Below the pieces are notes generated by a model. It did not search any database and was not told the DNA's origin. It saw nothing but the letters and a program-made list of their open reading frames with translations. From positions 16,929,426 to 16,993,425 of the forward strand of contig CM034103.1 of assembly GCA_019914945.1 (NCBI GenBank): a stretch of DNA of 64,000 bases, given 5' to 3'. Of this stretch, positions 12,707 through 23,666 are shown piece after piece. How positions within the stretch are numbered: the first letter of the stretch is position 1; each line of letters opens with the position of its first letter. This DNA is from Typha latifolia. Lineage: Eukaryota > Streptophyta > Magnoliopsida > Poales > Typhaceae. A program made the translations under genes and the position numbers.

Positions 12707-14819
12707 ATAATTTTAAGGGTTAATTAAGCTAACACTCCATGAATTGTATCCTGATTTTTATAGAGATCCCCTAAATTTTTTTAGGTTATAATGTCATCTC
12801 TAAATTTTTAGAAAATTTTAATATGACTCTTCTGTTCGTCTACATGACAATTAATTAACCCCCAAATAACCTAGACGCCCTCATAAACCCTTTAATTAAA
12901 TTAGGATAAAAAGATATATATAATTAAATTTAACTTATTATAAAAGATAATCATCTTCCTCCCCCATCCACCATCACCAACTTCTCCTCTTCACCGTCAC
13001 CAACCGCCTCTTCACCATAGCCAGCTGCCGAGATCGCCTCCATGCCATCGGCTTGTGATAGCCAAGCACCAGCCGACCAAGATAGCTGATCCCCCACCTT
13101 GCCCTCCTCCCCCTTCCCCCATCTCATTATCGGCAACATCGGCGAGGGGCAACACCGGCAGAAATGTCTACCAGCCTTGAGGAGGACCTTTCGCCTGCAG
13201 TGAGGGCAAGGGCAAGGGTTGAACTGGCCGAGTCGTTTGGGTTCGACTTCTTCACCAACTTCTTGATCAACCGCTTGCGCATCTGCGTCAGCAAGGAGCC
13301 GAGCAACCTCATTAAATTTTGGATTCATGAGCTACGCCGGCAATGACAACGAGCAAGAGGCCGCTCTCTCCGACCTCATCCAAGCCTTCCTCGAGCCCGA
13401 CGAGGTGATTTGTAACGCCCCCGCCTGGCACAGGCACGTGCACGCCCACGCGTCCCCATGGCACGCGCGGCTCACGCGACAGGTTGGGCGGGGTCCGTCA
13501 TGCACAGATACACTCCTGTGCACATATATTCATGACATCATTAAATAATACATGCTAACATATCTATGCTCATATAATCCAACACCAAATAAATTATATC
13601 ATCAACCAAATAAACATGTTAACATATGAATATTCCAGTCCACAATAATATACACTAGACCACTACCTAGTCTGGCAGGACCCACACAGGCCACGACAAA
13701 CTATCAAGATACAATTAAATAACTGATACACGAGTATACTATAATTTGACATATACTATATACATCATCGTCTGATACAATAAAGTACAATTATAACAAA
13801 CAACGGTACAACTCAATTTCTATACAAACTATCATCTATACCGTCTCGCACATATAGCTCACCTCATCAATCCAAAATATCTTCTCGGGATATCTCAAAT
13901 CGCTATCATATATCACATATCTGAGAGGATTAGAAAAGAAATAAAGAGAGTCATGAGTAAAAGGCTTAGTGAATAGACCTGACCCCGAATCAATGATGCC
14001 AAACGGAGAATAAGCTATGTACTGGATAATATGAATCAGAAAGAGCATCATGTCATGAATGAGTATATGAATAAATTCTCAATAATATATAAATAAAAAG
14101 TAGATAACATGTCATAACTGATAAACGTATATAATTATTGACAATGAATAAATAAATCTCCACGTCATACTATCATCATAACTCTCTCTCAAATATGATA
14201 CATGATGCATGCCGACCATGACCATGCTATGATATCAAATGCAATCATATATGATATATATTGACCATTCGATAATCAGGTAATTAGATGATAATGAAAT
14301 CATATGTATTTCTCAATATCTCAGTCATCAATGTCAGCTCTATATGTCATCATCATAGTAGACAGGGTATCAACATCCATCTAGACCAAGCACCCTCATA
14401 GCCGATAGAAATCTCGTGAGGATAACTCGCCACATATGCCCTGACGAACGGTATGTGTCCGAATGTCTGCTACGCACACAAACTAACGACCTCAGACGTA
14501 AGGCCAACAGGATCGCGACTATGTTGAGCGATCAATCATCTCCAATTATTTTTAAAGAGTGGGTTGTTACATGATTAGTGTGGGTTAGATGGAAGAGACA
14601 CGTTGTTTGAGATTATTTAGGTAATTTACTTCTTTTTTTCTAAATTAATGAAATCGTTAACTTATCAGGGGTATAGTTGGTCATTACGCATTTTTTTGTC
14701 ATCGCCGTTATTCGTTTTATTCATCCCAAAGTTTAGGGATGAATTGTAACTTAAAAACGTTTATTCCGGGAAAACCGAGTATACTTCAGGAGGTATTAGA
14801 GTAATTAACCATAATTTTA
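12707..14819. mobile_element. MULE-like DNA transposon with TIRs and 9-bp TSD, host of a nested solo LTR
   Basis: The ends are long, diverged terminal inverted repeats. The left end at ~12717 reads GGTTAATTAAGCTAACACTCC. The right end at 14810, on the other strand, reads GGTTAATTACTCTAATACCT, and the similarity continues inward for roughly 130 bases with many differences. The 9-base direct repeat ATAATTTTA lies at 12707-12715 and 14811-14819. This TSD length and the long TIRs are characteristic of Mutator-like elements. Once the nested LTR is removed, the element is only about 0.95 kb, so it is non-autonomous. Its interior at 12950-13405 is GC-rich compared with its surroundings and could be a captured gene fragment, but no family was recognised. 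Another copy of the right-end sequence lies near 36.6-36.9 kb. Confidence 0.7.
13411..14571 (+). mobile_element. Solo LTR of a retrotransposon (5-bp TSD)
   Basis: This 1161-base block begins TGTAACGCCCCC and ends GGGTTGTTACA, the 5'-TG...CA-3' form of an LTR. It is flanked by a perfect 5-base direct repeat TGATT (13406-13410 and 14572-14576). No internal retrotransposon domains (GAG, RT, INT) are present on either side, so it is a solo LTR left by recombination between the two LTRs. TGTAAC-type starts with C-rich sequence are common in plant Ty3/gypsy LTRs, but the superfamily is not proven here. It sits inside the MULE-like element and so inserted later. Confidence 0.8.
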
Positions 14820-16195
14820 ATATGTTACAAACCGGCTTGATCCGATTCGTAGTGGTTGAGATTTAGGTCTGCACAAGATTTATGATCTGTGGGTGAAGGC
14901 ATGGATTCCTAAGTATAGGATGGAGGTGATGATGGAGTGGAGGCCGAGTAGTTGATGGAGGTGGCTCGATAATAGATAATGGTGGTGGTGCCTTGCGTAT
15001 GCGATAGATAGTTGAAGGCTATGATTAACCTACAACGTGGTAAAAACCGTAACAGAAGATAAAGACGATTAAGATAGGGAGACGAAGGGGGAGAAATAGA
15101 CTTGTCTTACGGGACTAGGGGGATTAGCGGAAGAGGGAGATTAAAAGCTAGACGCAATCGTGCTAACGGAAAAGGTTGCGCTAGTTGGTAAAGAAGAATG
15201 AGAGAGATGTAGAGGGCCGGTAGCCTAGTTGAGAGAGATGCCGGGGCAAAAGCCAATTAATTTTTAATTCCAAGTATATCTAAGATATAAACCATAAGAC
15301 CCTATTTATAGAGATTAAATCAAAAAGTCTAAAACAAATTTAACTAAACCAGTCTTCCTTATCTTCTCGGATTAACCTTTCATTTTGCCGCACATAGATT
15401 CTGAATCTAGAGAAGTCGTGAATACCAAAGTTTTAGATCTGGAGGTTGGGATCTTATTCAACTAGTTCGATATTATTCAAATATCTGTAGAATATTCTAC
15501 AAATATGTTTTTTAAACTGTGTAGAGCTGAATTTAACTAATTAAATAAAATTCTAACATACTAAGACTCTAACTAAACTAAATAAATAAATAAGATAACT
15601 AGACTCAATCCATTGAGCCCAATGTCTCCACGATGTAATCCAATCTGACCCAGATCGCATCATAATAGGAACATACTTATTAATAATATCTAACAAAATA
15701 AGAATCGGATATAAGACGTAGAAAAAAAAAAACATAGTGAATTAGCCTTTTTAGTTTAGGTCGTGCAGTTTATTTGGACTCGAGTCGAGTCTGACCTAAA
15801 TTGCGTTCTGACAGGATTTAGCAGGGTCTGAGCAGCTCGAGTCCAATTATGTGTATCCACAGTCCGCACCGCAGTTCTTGCTTTGGATCCATCGGGCACA
15901 CATTCCCATGGCCTTTTCGATACCTGATGATGTCATGTCTTGTCTCCATTTTATTTTATTAGTAATTGAGACCAAATGCTATGTTAATTTGTTAATTTGA
16001 TGATGATGCCATATTATATATTGAAAGAAATATCCAAATGGAATTCACAGAGATCTTTGGCTTAATCTTTACTAAAGACTAGCTAACAGTTGGTAACCCG
16101 CGAGCATCAAGCAGTATAATATTAATCTAAGGAAAATGATAGCTCTGACAGATTTTAAAATTTCTTTTTATAAAAAAGCAAAAAAAAAATAAAAA

Positions 16196-16241
<46 letters not shown>

Positions 16242-16443
16242 CAGGCTCCCATGTGGGCCACATGCACTCGATCGAAAAGGTTCGCTGCATCCAGCTATCA
16301 CATCGCCCGATCGGAACCAATCATTCACCTCCAAGAGCCAATCCCCAATCCCCATATACTAAATAATCGTCTCTATTCCCAGACCATCTAAATCATCGTC
16401 TCGTCTCGTCTCCGCAAGGAGAAGCAAGTCGATCTCTACATCA
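14820..16443. other. Intergenic region; minus-strand TATA-like region and (TA)n tract
   Basis: No ORF is supported. A good plant TATA box on the minus strand (CTATAAATAGG, about 15300-15312) precedes a pyrimidine-rich stretch running toward 15050. This could be an old LTR promoter or a lost gene start. A long (TA)n tract occupies 16199-16239. The F-box leader with its CGTCTC repeats lies at 16390-16443. Confidence 0.4.
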
Positions 16444-17568
16444 ATGTGGGAAGAGCTCCCCCTGGATGTCCTCTCCCGTCTTTTCTCCTTCCTCCCGCCG
16501 GACTCCTTCGCTCGCGCCATGTGCACGTGCCGTCACTGGCGCTTGTGCGCCCTCTCCCCTGCCCCGCCCCCGCCCCCGCCCCCACGCAGCCCACCATGGT
16601 TCCTTGCCATGGCCGCGCGCTCTAACCTCGCCCCCTCTTTCTGCTACGCCCACGACCCCGACCTCGCCCGGTGGCACTCCCTCCCCCTCGACTTCGCCAT
16701 CGAGCCGCTCCGTCTCGTGGCGCCTCTCAGCGGCGGCCTCCTCCTCTGCAAATTCGCCGCCTCTACGACCCTCCGCCTCGCCCTTTGCAACCCCTTCACC
16801 CGCCAGTTCAGTCCCCTCCCCGACCTCCTCGCCCCAAGATCCAACCCCGCCGTCGGCGTCGTCCTTCCCGCCACCGCCTCCTCCTCTTTAATTTCCTTCT
16901 GCGTCGTCGTCGCGGGAGGCGCCTCGGGTGCGTCGTACCAGCCGACAATGGAGGTGTACGACTCAAGGCAATCAGGAGCATGGCGAGCGGCGGGATCCAT
17001 GCCGATGGAGTTCGCGGTGCGCCTGACGGTGTGGACGCCCAACGAGAGTGTCCACGCGGCTGACGGCGTCATCTACTGGATGACATCGGCGCGCGCGTAC
17101 AGCGTGGTGGGCTTCCATGTGGAGAGGCGGGAGTGGAGGGAGGTGAAGGTGCCCATGGCAGACAGCCTCGAGTGGGCCGCCCTCGTCCGCCGGAGCAACG
17201 GCCGGCTCAGCCTAGTGGGTGGCGCCGCGGACAGAAGGGCCCGCGTGTGGGAGCTCAGGGAGGAGGACGAATGGGCGGTGGTGGGGCTGGTGCCCAAGGA
17301 AATGGAGAGGAGGTTTTGGGGGAGTACATGTAGTAAAGATGAGATGAGCAGTTGTTGCAGTTATAAGTGGGGGAACACGAAGTGCGCGGGGAGTGAGGAG
17401 GGCGTGTACTTGTTCAGGGAATTGGGTTCGGAGATGTTGGTGTGGAGGGGAAGGGGAGAAGAGAAAGAGTGGGAGTGGAGTTTGGTGAAGGGGAACTGCA
17501 CAATGCCCAGCATCCCCATCAAAGCACTTCTGCTTCACCCGACTCTATATCCCCCCCCTCTAAATTAA
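16444..17568 (+). CDS. F-box protein with kelch-like C-terminal region
   Basis: Intronless ORF of 374 residues. The N-terminus WEELPLDVLSRLFSFLPPDS, followed by a Cys/His/Trp-containing segment (MCTCRHWRLC), is a clear F-box (about residues 2-35) that would bind SKP1 in an SCF ubiquitin ligase. A Pro-rich linker follows. The remainder has features of plant F-box/kelch-type substrate domains, such as LALCNPFTRQFSPLPDL, MEVYDSRQSGAWRAAGSM and a VYDS...GAWR...GVIYW pattern, resembling At5g43190-type proteins. The substrate is unknown. The ATG at 16444 follows a plausible leader. The first half is very GC-rich, as in many monocot single-exon genes, which creates long overlapping shadow ORFs on both strands. 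Confidence 0.85.
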   Translation: MWEELPLDVLSRLFSFLPPDSFARAMCTCRHWRLCALSPAPPPPPPPRSPPWFLAMAARSNLAPSFCYAHDPDLARWHSLPLDFAIEPLRLVAPLSGGLLLCKFAASTTLRLALCNPFTRQFSPLPDLLAPRSNPAVGVVLPATASSSLISFCVVVAGGASGASYQPTMEVYDSRQSGAWRAAGSMPMEFAVRLTVWTPNESVHAADGVIYWMTSARAYSVVGFHVERREWREVKVPMADSLEWAALVRRSNGRLSLVGGAADRRARVWELREEDEWAVVGLVPKEMERRFWGSTCSKDEMSSCCSYKWGNTKCAGSEEGVYLFRELGSEMLVWRGRGEEKEWEWSLVKGNCTMPSIPIKALLLHPTLYPPPLN

Positions 17569-18909
17569 TCCATGACCGCCACTGCAGCTGCTACCCTTTC
17601 CAGACGATCGAAGAGAGGAACCGACCGTGTTTCAATCCATCTTCGGGTTTGCGTTATGATCAAGACTTACTTTCTTTCTATCTCTTCGTCATGTACTTAA
17701 ACTTATTAGGGATTAGACCCACTTCAATTAACTAAAATAACGGAACTGCATGCATTTCCTGGTTCCTACCTAAAATAAGTGCACCCACTTTCCAGTTGGG
17801 CTCAGTCGCGTACACATTCCAGTCCACCGAGTCATTAACAGTAACTTAGGCTGCAGAGCGAATCAATTTCCCGTTAATATTTTATTAGCAAAGAATCTCA
17901 AATCCTGGAGCACCGACGAACTGGATTCAGGTCGAATCAAATCAACGAATCCGATATCCAAATATGCAATAACTAGACACAATTAGGTGAGACTCAGATT
18001 AAATAGCAAGATCCATGGCCCCAGTATTTTAAGCTCCATCTCAACCTCCTCTCTGATCATCAACAACTTGATCATGCGGACTTGTGGCTTTCACACCATG
18101 CGGACTTGTGGCTCCTCTCTGATTATCTAGTGGCCTCCACTTGTGACGTCGAGTCATCCAAGGCCAGCTAATGGGTGTTATTGAGAAAAGTCAAGATCAT
18201 TTAATGGGGTCGACTATCGCGTATAATTAGTAAAAAGAAACATTGTTTGCAAGTAAGTGCGCAATTAATCATTTTTCGCGTTGTCCTTGCGTGCCTAATA
18301 AAGGGCTTTGGAGGCTTGGATGCGGATAACTCGAAGGCGCGATCATTTATTAAATTCCTCCTGTATGGAGATAACTGCTGTAGAAGAAGGCCTTTCAAAG
18401 TTTGGTTTGGAAATATGCTGTGAAGGCTGAATAGGGCGGTCAAGGGTTCATGGTTTCTTGGCAGTCCAAAAAGATAACGGAAGTTTATAACTTAAAAGAT
18501 AGAAATTGAAAACTTAAAAAAGAAAAAATATGAAGAAGGACAGGGACAGGAGGAGGTGTTTGGTATTTGCGGAAAGGGGGGGAGTTTGAACAGGTAAATG
18601 ATTTGCAATCAAATAAATTGTTTCTTTCCTCTGAATTCTGAAGCTTCTCTCTCTCTCTCTCTCTCTCTCCACCCTCAAAAGTTGACCACCAATTCCAGTC
18701 CTCTCTGTCTCTCTGTCTCTCTCTCTATATCTTGACCCTTCCGCCTTTCCACAGCCACCCTCTCCTTCTCCTTGTTCACACGCGGTCACATATATCTTCT
18801 TCATCGGCGTCTCTAGATAACAATCCTCTTCTTCAGAACATTCCCATCTGTTGGTAGGAAACCAAATTCCAATTCAATTCCTCTCCTTCACATAAAGAGC
18901 GAGAGCGAG

Positions 18910-18959
<50 letters not shown>
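17569..18959. other. Intergenic region and leader of the MASS-like gene
   Basis: No gene is supported. A CT-rich tract lies at 18645-18725. A long (GA)n tract at about 18900-18958 ends one base before the next start codon and forms the end of that gene's 5' UTR. The direct repeat CATGCGGACTTGTGGCT occurs twice at about 18074-18113. Confidence 0.6.
18900..18958. repeat. (GA)n tract immediately upstream of a start codon
   Basis: About 59 bases of GA dinucleotides, with a few GC interruptions at the left end, finish one base before the ATG at 18960. Long GA tracts in plant leaders are targets of GAGA-binding BPC factors and are length-variable. Here the tract should lie in the 5' UTR. Confidence 0.9.
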
Positions 18960-18960
<1 letters not shown>

Positions 18961-19280
18961 TGGCAGGTCTACAGCGGTCGAGCGAGACCTTTCGGAGGTC
19001 AGGTTCATCAGGATTGGTGTGGGAGGACCGGTTTCTATCGGAGGAGCTCAATCAAGGGAAGAAGGGCAGTGAGGAGGAAGGCGGAGGTGGTGGTGCGGTG
19101 GCGTCCTCCATGGAGCACAGCCGATCCAACGGCGGTCGCGTCGGGTATCGAACAGTAGGTCGGATCTCACCTGCGTTGGACCCACCCTCTCCAAGAGTTT
19201 CTGTCTGCGGCTTCTGCGGTTTCTTTGGGAAGCCCAACCACAACAACCCACCCAATCCAAAGACCAACAAGCGCCGCTGA
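18960..19280 (+). CDS. Small MAPK-substrate-like protein (MASS / At1g15400 family)
   Basis: Single-exon ORF of 106 residues with the family start MAGLQRSSETFRRSGSSGL, then VWEDRFLSEEL, an acidic and Gly-rich spacer, a basic RSNGGR...YRT segment, the conserved SPALDPPSPRVS with SP phosphosites, CGFCGFFGK, and a basic C-terminus (PKTNKRR). These blocks in this order match the small Arabidopsis proteins At1g15400 and At1g80180. Those were described as MAP-kinase substrates affecting stomatal development. The SP dipeptides (about residues 70-80) would be the phosphoacceptors by analogy. The Gly run (about 41-46) looks like a local triplet expansion. The ATG is preceded almost immediately by the (GA)n tract. 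Confidence 0.85.
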
Positions 19281-22200
19281 CAGATCCTGGTTTTCTTTCT
19301 ATCGACCACCGCGTTTTCTACTCTTTTTTATGGATGGATGGATGGATGGATTTCTTCATTTTCTTATCTATGGCGTCTCTAAAAGATGATTAGATAGTTT
19401 TGTATAAGAGTGGACGGACCTTAATACTGTATTATAATCGTGGACATACTCTCTTAAATTTCTTGTTCAATTTCTTCTTGGGAATTGAGGAAGCTTCAAT
19501 CGCGCACGCCGACCTTCATAATTTCTTTTTCTTTTTTTCTCGTTTCTTTCTTCGATCTCTCTACGTACACTCATGATGTGATCGTAAAAATGGCCAAAAC
19601 GTTAGTTATCTTTCTGATTACATTGCTTGCTGTAAGGCTAAAATTTTAGTTGGTCTTATCTCTCCATGATTGGCTAATTACGAGTGGATATAGCTGCAAG
19701 CGAGTCTAGAAGTTTCACAATCCTTGGTATTTACTGGGAGGAAAAGGTAAGTAGTAGGACGGTCTCTCTCTCTAGACGGAAATAGATTTAAGGTTTTCTT
19801 ACTACGTTACGTAATCGCGTGCCCACTGTTAGTTGAAACCAACTTTAAATAATTAGTCACCCCCCCCAATAATACATGTATTCATCATTGTCACGCCTTT
19901 GTCAGACATTAGTAAAGACGATGGCATTCTAATGTCATGTCATCGCTCTGTATGGGCGGCTAAAGCTTATCTCCTCGCATACTCAAACATTATAGATTCC
20001 TTTACATCAATTTGGAAAACGTCATCACCAAACCCGTTCTACGATAGATTAAAAACCGGAGACTCGTTTTATCTTATTATCTATCTACTGAAGAGACACA
20101 TCACATGCCCGGTGAGTGATCACCACTAGCTACTTGCCTGCTTGCTCTTTAACTTTTGTGTATGAATACTGATAACAAATATTGATCCGACCTAATAATT
20201 TGCTTATTAATTACGTTTAGATTAGTCTAATTGAATTTATGTCAAAACAGGTAAATTTATTTAACCCGATTAATAATTCGGTTGTGTTCAAATTTATATA
20301 GCTAACTAATTTTGACTCATTTAAGTATACAGATCAAATAAACCTGCCAACCCATACTATATAAATTAACTCTAAACCTAGCCCTATCTCTCACACAACC
20401 TCTCACTGCTTCACCCTTAAATTGACTCACACAATCGCCCTACGATATTCGCCCATCTCCACTGATTCCTCGCCTCTCACATTCACCATAGTCTTCCTCA
20501 TGTCAAAAGCCCTATCTCCATTCTCCACCATCTCCTCACGTTGCCTATCTCAGCTCGTTTGCCGCCCTAATCTTTCTCAAGAATAAAAAATCCTCTTCTT
20601 CAGCCCTCCAGTTGAAACCCTCTACCTCACATCAAAACCCTCTTCCTCACCACTGTCGAGTGCTGCCCTCTTCCTCACATCCATCGCCGCTGCCTACCGA
20701 ACCCTCACTGCCATTGCCTGCCATCTTCCTCTTGTTATAACAAATTGTGAAGTTATCAAACCAAGGGTTGCAACTGCAACTCATATATCTCAGATTATAA
20801 GAGTTGACTTTCTTTTCGCCCTATCTACTAAGTTATCTTTTGCTTCAAATGTTATGTTACTCAAAATGTGTGATACATTTTATTACATCTTTCTAAAAAT
20901 TGCTGTGTATTAGGTCATCTACACTTTTGTGGTGACTGATTTAAATGTTAATTATGCTTAGCAAACTTGGTGGAACTAGTCGGATATGTTTGATTTGTTT
21001 AATACAATGTTTGAAGTGTTTGATTTGTTTAATTACATTGCCCGCCCTTCTACCGCCTCAACTCCAAGAAAGGTTTGCTGCTGATTCTCTAACCACTCAG
21101 AGTTAGAGTCAACATCAAAGGTGGTGACACACTATTTATTATTTTACTGTATTTTGATTTGTTTAATTAGTTTTACTTGTTTACCGTTTACTTATTAGAT
21201 CTGTTTAATTATTGCAATATTTTTCTCATACCATAGTCCTATTATTTTACTGCATTGATATGTTTCTTGCAATGTTTTAGTTTAATTCAACTTAGTTTCA
21301 TGGCTTTTATTTCTATGTCACAATATTGTTTCTTATACCCTCATTTTAATTATGCATGATTGTACAGAGATATTCACTAAAGATAGAATAACTATTTTTG
21401 AAGACATTCCTTCTCCCATAATATGTGGGGTGAACTCTCATAAATAACGAAAAAGAAAGCAAAATCTTGTGTTTGGGAAGTGTACAGGGAGCTTCCAATT
21501 GTTGAGGATGGGTTAATGAAGGCTAAATATAAATTGTGTTGTATTATATATATATATATCAAATAGTAAGTACATGACTGAAAATATGAAACATGATATA
21601 TTATATATCCAAAGTTAAAAACTAAACATGTAAGTCAATTATTTCTTACCGAATCAGAAGAATTTATCTCTTTACAAGTTTTTAAATTTGACTAAGAGAA
21701 ATATTATGAATTGATAACAATGACAATTGTTAAGCATGATTTATTGACCGTGAAAGTTTTAATTTATACTCGAGATTGCTTGTTTCTAGAGGTAATCATA
21801 TTTTATTAGTTTTTATATAAATATTTAAAAATTTTAGTCTGTAAATTATTTTATCGTATTATGATAGAAAATTTGAATGGTCAAATACATAGATCTAAAT
21901 ACATAAATCTGCAAAATCAATGACCAATGTAAGTAAAGCTGCAAAATTCGATGAATGGTCAAATGCATAAATCTAAATACTTAATAATGTACTTGTATAG
22001 ATGTTAATATCTAGGAAGAATAGAGATTCTTGCATTTCTATGCCGTTTTTGGGAGATATCATAGTTTCTCAAATTCTTATATATGAGACAATCTAGGTAT
22101 CTCAATTTTCTCAAGATATTTTCTTTTGTAATTTTTGTAATTATATTTTTCACTGTCTATATTTTATATATTTTATTGATGTTTAGTATGAGAATCTTAA

Positions 22201-23666
22201 CTTTATCTTTTTCTCTATCTTTTATCTTATGTTCTTTTTGACATGGTGACAATATTGGGACTAAAATGGAGAGTTCAATATTATTGTTTTACGTATTTCA
22301 AATTTTTATAATTGATTATAAACTTAAAATTTTGTTCTAATTATTATTGGATTGTAATATTTGAGAGTTTGGACTAAAATTTGTTGTATAGATTTGTTCT
22401 AAACTTTTGTTCAATACAATTTGTTGTATGAGTTTAGGCTTAAGATTAGAACTTTGTTCTAAGCTTCAAACTTTATTGTATGCATTTGTGTTATAGCGAA
22501 TTATTAGGATTATTATTTTTATGTTGTATAAGTTTTAAGTTGAAATAGATCATTTTAATTGTATAATGCATAATTTCTATATGATAAATTAATAAATATT
22601 AAATTTTATATAAAGTTAATATTACTTTGTTATTAGTTTCTTTTTGTCCAAGTCACTTCTCTTTTTGTCCAACTATTGTATTATCATGTCGTGTTAAATA
22701 GGTTATCATAATACTAGAAATCCAATCAATTTTGATGTTCAAATTTTTTTATCATGTCATATAATATATTAAGTATTATTATCTCCAAAGTTGCTTTTGT
22801 ATATACTTTTAGCGTTTGTGGTAGGCTATTTAACCAACCTAGACTTGTTTTAAAGCTTGAGATTATAGAAACTTTAATTTGTACTCGAGTTTATCATATT
22901 ATAATAGAATCGAGTTTATCATATTATAATAGAATTTAGTATGATTGGAGGAGCTAATAAGATATTATAGATTTGGATTCAATAACTAAGACAAGTGAAG
23001 ATATAGAATCCAATTTTAATAAGGCGATTTTAATATCTACAAGAAATAGAGGTTCTTGCAATTATATGCCGTTATGTAACCAAATTAACTTTTGAAGAAG
23101 TGACGAATAAAAGGAGGTTCTAGTTGAGGAGGGTGTTGATTTGATTTTTCAGTATTAAGAATTCGAGGAATCTCTATTCTCTAATAATGAAATGAAATGC
23201 ACAAGAGGAGGAGAAGAAGAAGAAGAAGAAGAAGAAGAAGCGTACCGGGAAGGGCAAGGCTAATGCCTAATGTGGGACTCCCGAAGCCGAAAAGGATCGA
23301 GAAGCCCCACAGGAAAAGCGGGATGGCGTGCGTACAAGCCACAAGTGGATCGAAGAGGAGGACAACTCACAAAGAAGACGAAGATTATTTGAGGGAGACC
23401 GAGAATTAAGGACATGGTTGTGGAAAACTTTGGAAGATAGATACCAAATTTGAGTGCGCAAATTTTGATTTTTGAAGATATTAACCCGTCGTCTGATCGA
23501 TCATATCATCGGATCCTTGTGGTTGGATACTACTATAATGTATTACTTACTAGTGCTCCCTCTCATCATCTCACACGGTAGGGCCATCGAGGGACATACA
23601 TATATTTATGTCTTGTCTTCATTCCATCGGGAACCTTCCCGACTCTGAGCTAGACGAAGAAGAAAG
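19281..23666. other. Intergenic region, AT-rich with local duplications
   Basis: No gene is supported. 20340-20740 is a C-rich, repeat-like block of unknown type. 21700-23100 is very AT-rich and holds related segments about 1 kb apart: an AATTT(A/G)TACTCGAG motif near 21770 and 22870, and an AATATCTA...GAGATTCTTGCA-like block near 22010 and 23035. A perfect 25-base tandem duplication lies at 22886-22935. A (GAA/GAG)n tract at 23204-23240 generates a poly-Arg shadow ORF. Confidence 0.5.
22886..22935. repeat. Perfect 25-bp tandem duplication
   Basis: Two head-to-tail copies beginning CGAGTTTATCATATTATAAT, at 22886-22910 and 22911-22935, with no mismatch. The identity suggests a recent event in AT-rich intergenic DNA. 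Confidence 0.9.

Noticed and set aside
12951..13548. Possible small gene in the GC-rich interior of the MULE (several overlapping ORFs)
   Set aside because: No family was recognised, frames conflict between strands, and a solo LTR cuts the region; kept only as a possible captured fragment.
16466..17063. Long overlapping ORFs on both strands of the F-box gene
   Set aside because: They are shadows of the GC-rich coding sequence; only the 16444-17568 frame carries an F-box.
23197..23409. Arg-rich 70-residue ORF that resembles a small basic ribosomal protein
   Set aside because: The Arg run is the translation of a GAA/GAG/AGA microsatellite and the rest shows no family motif or splice context.
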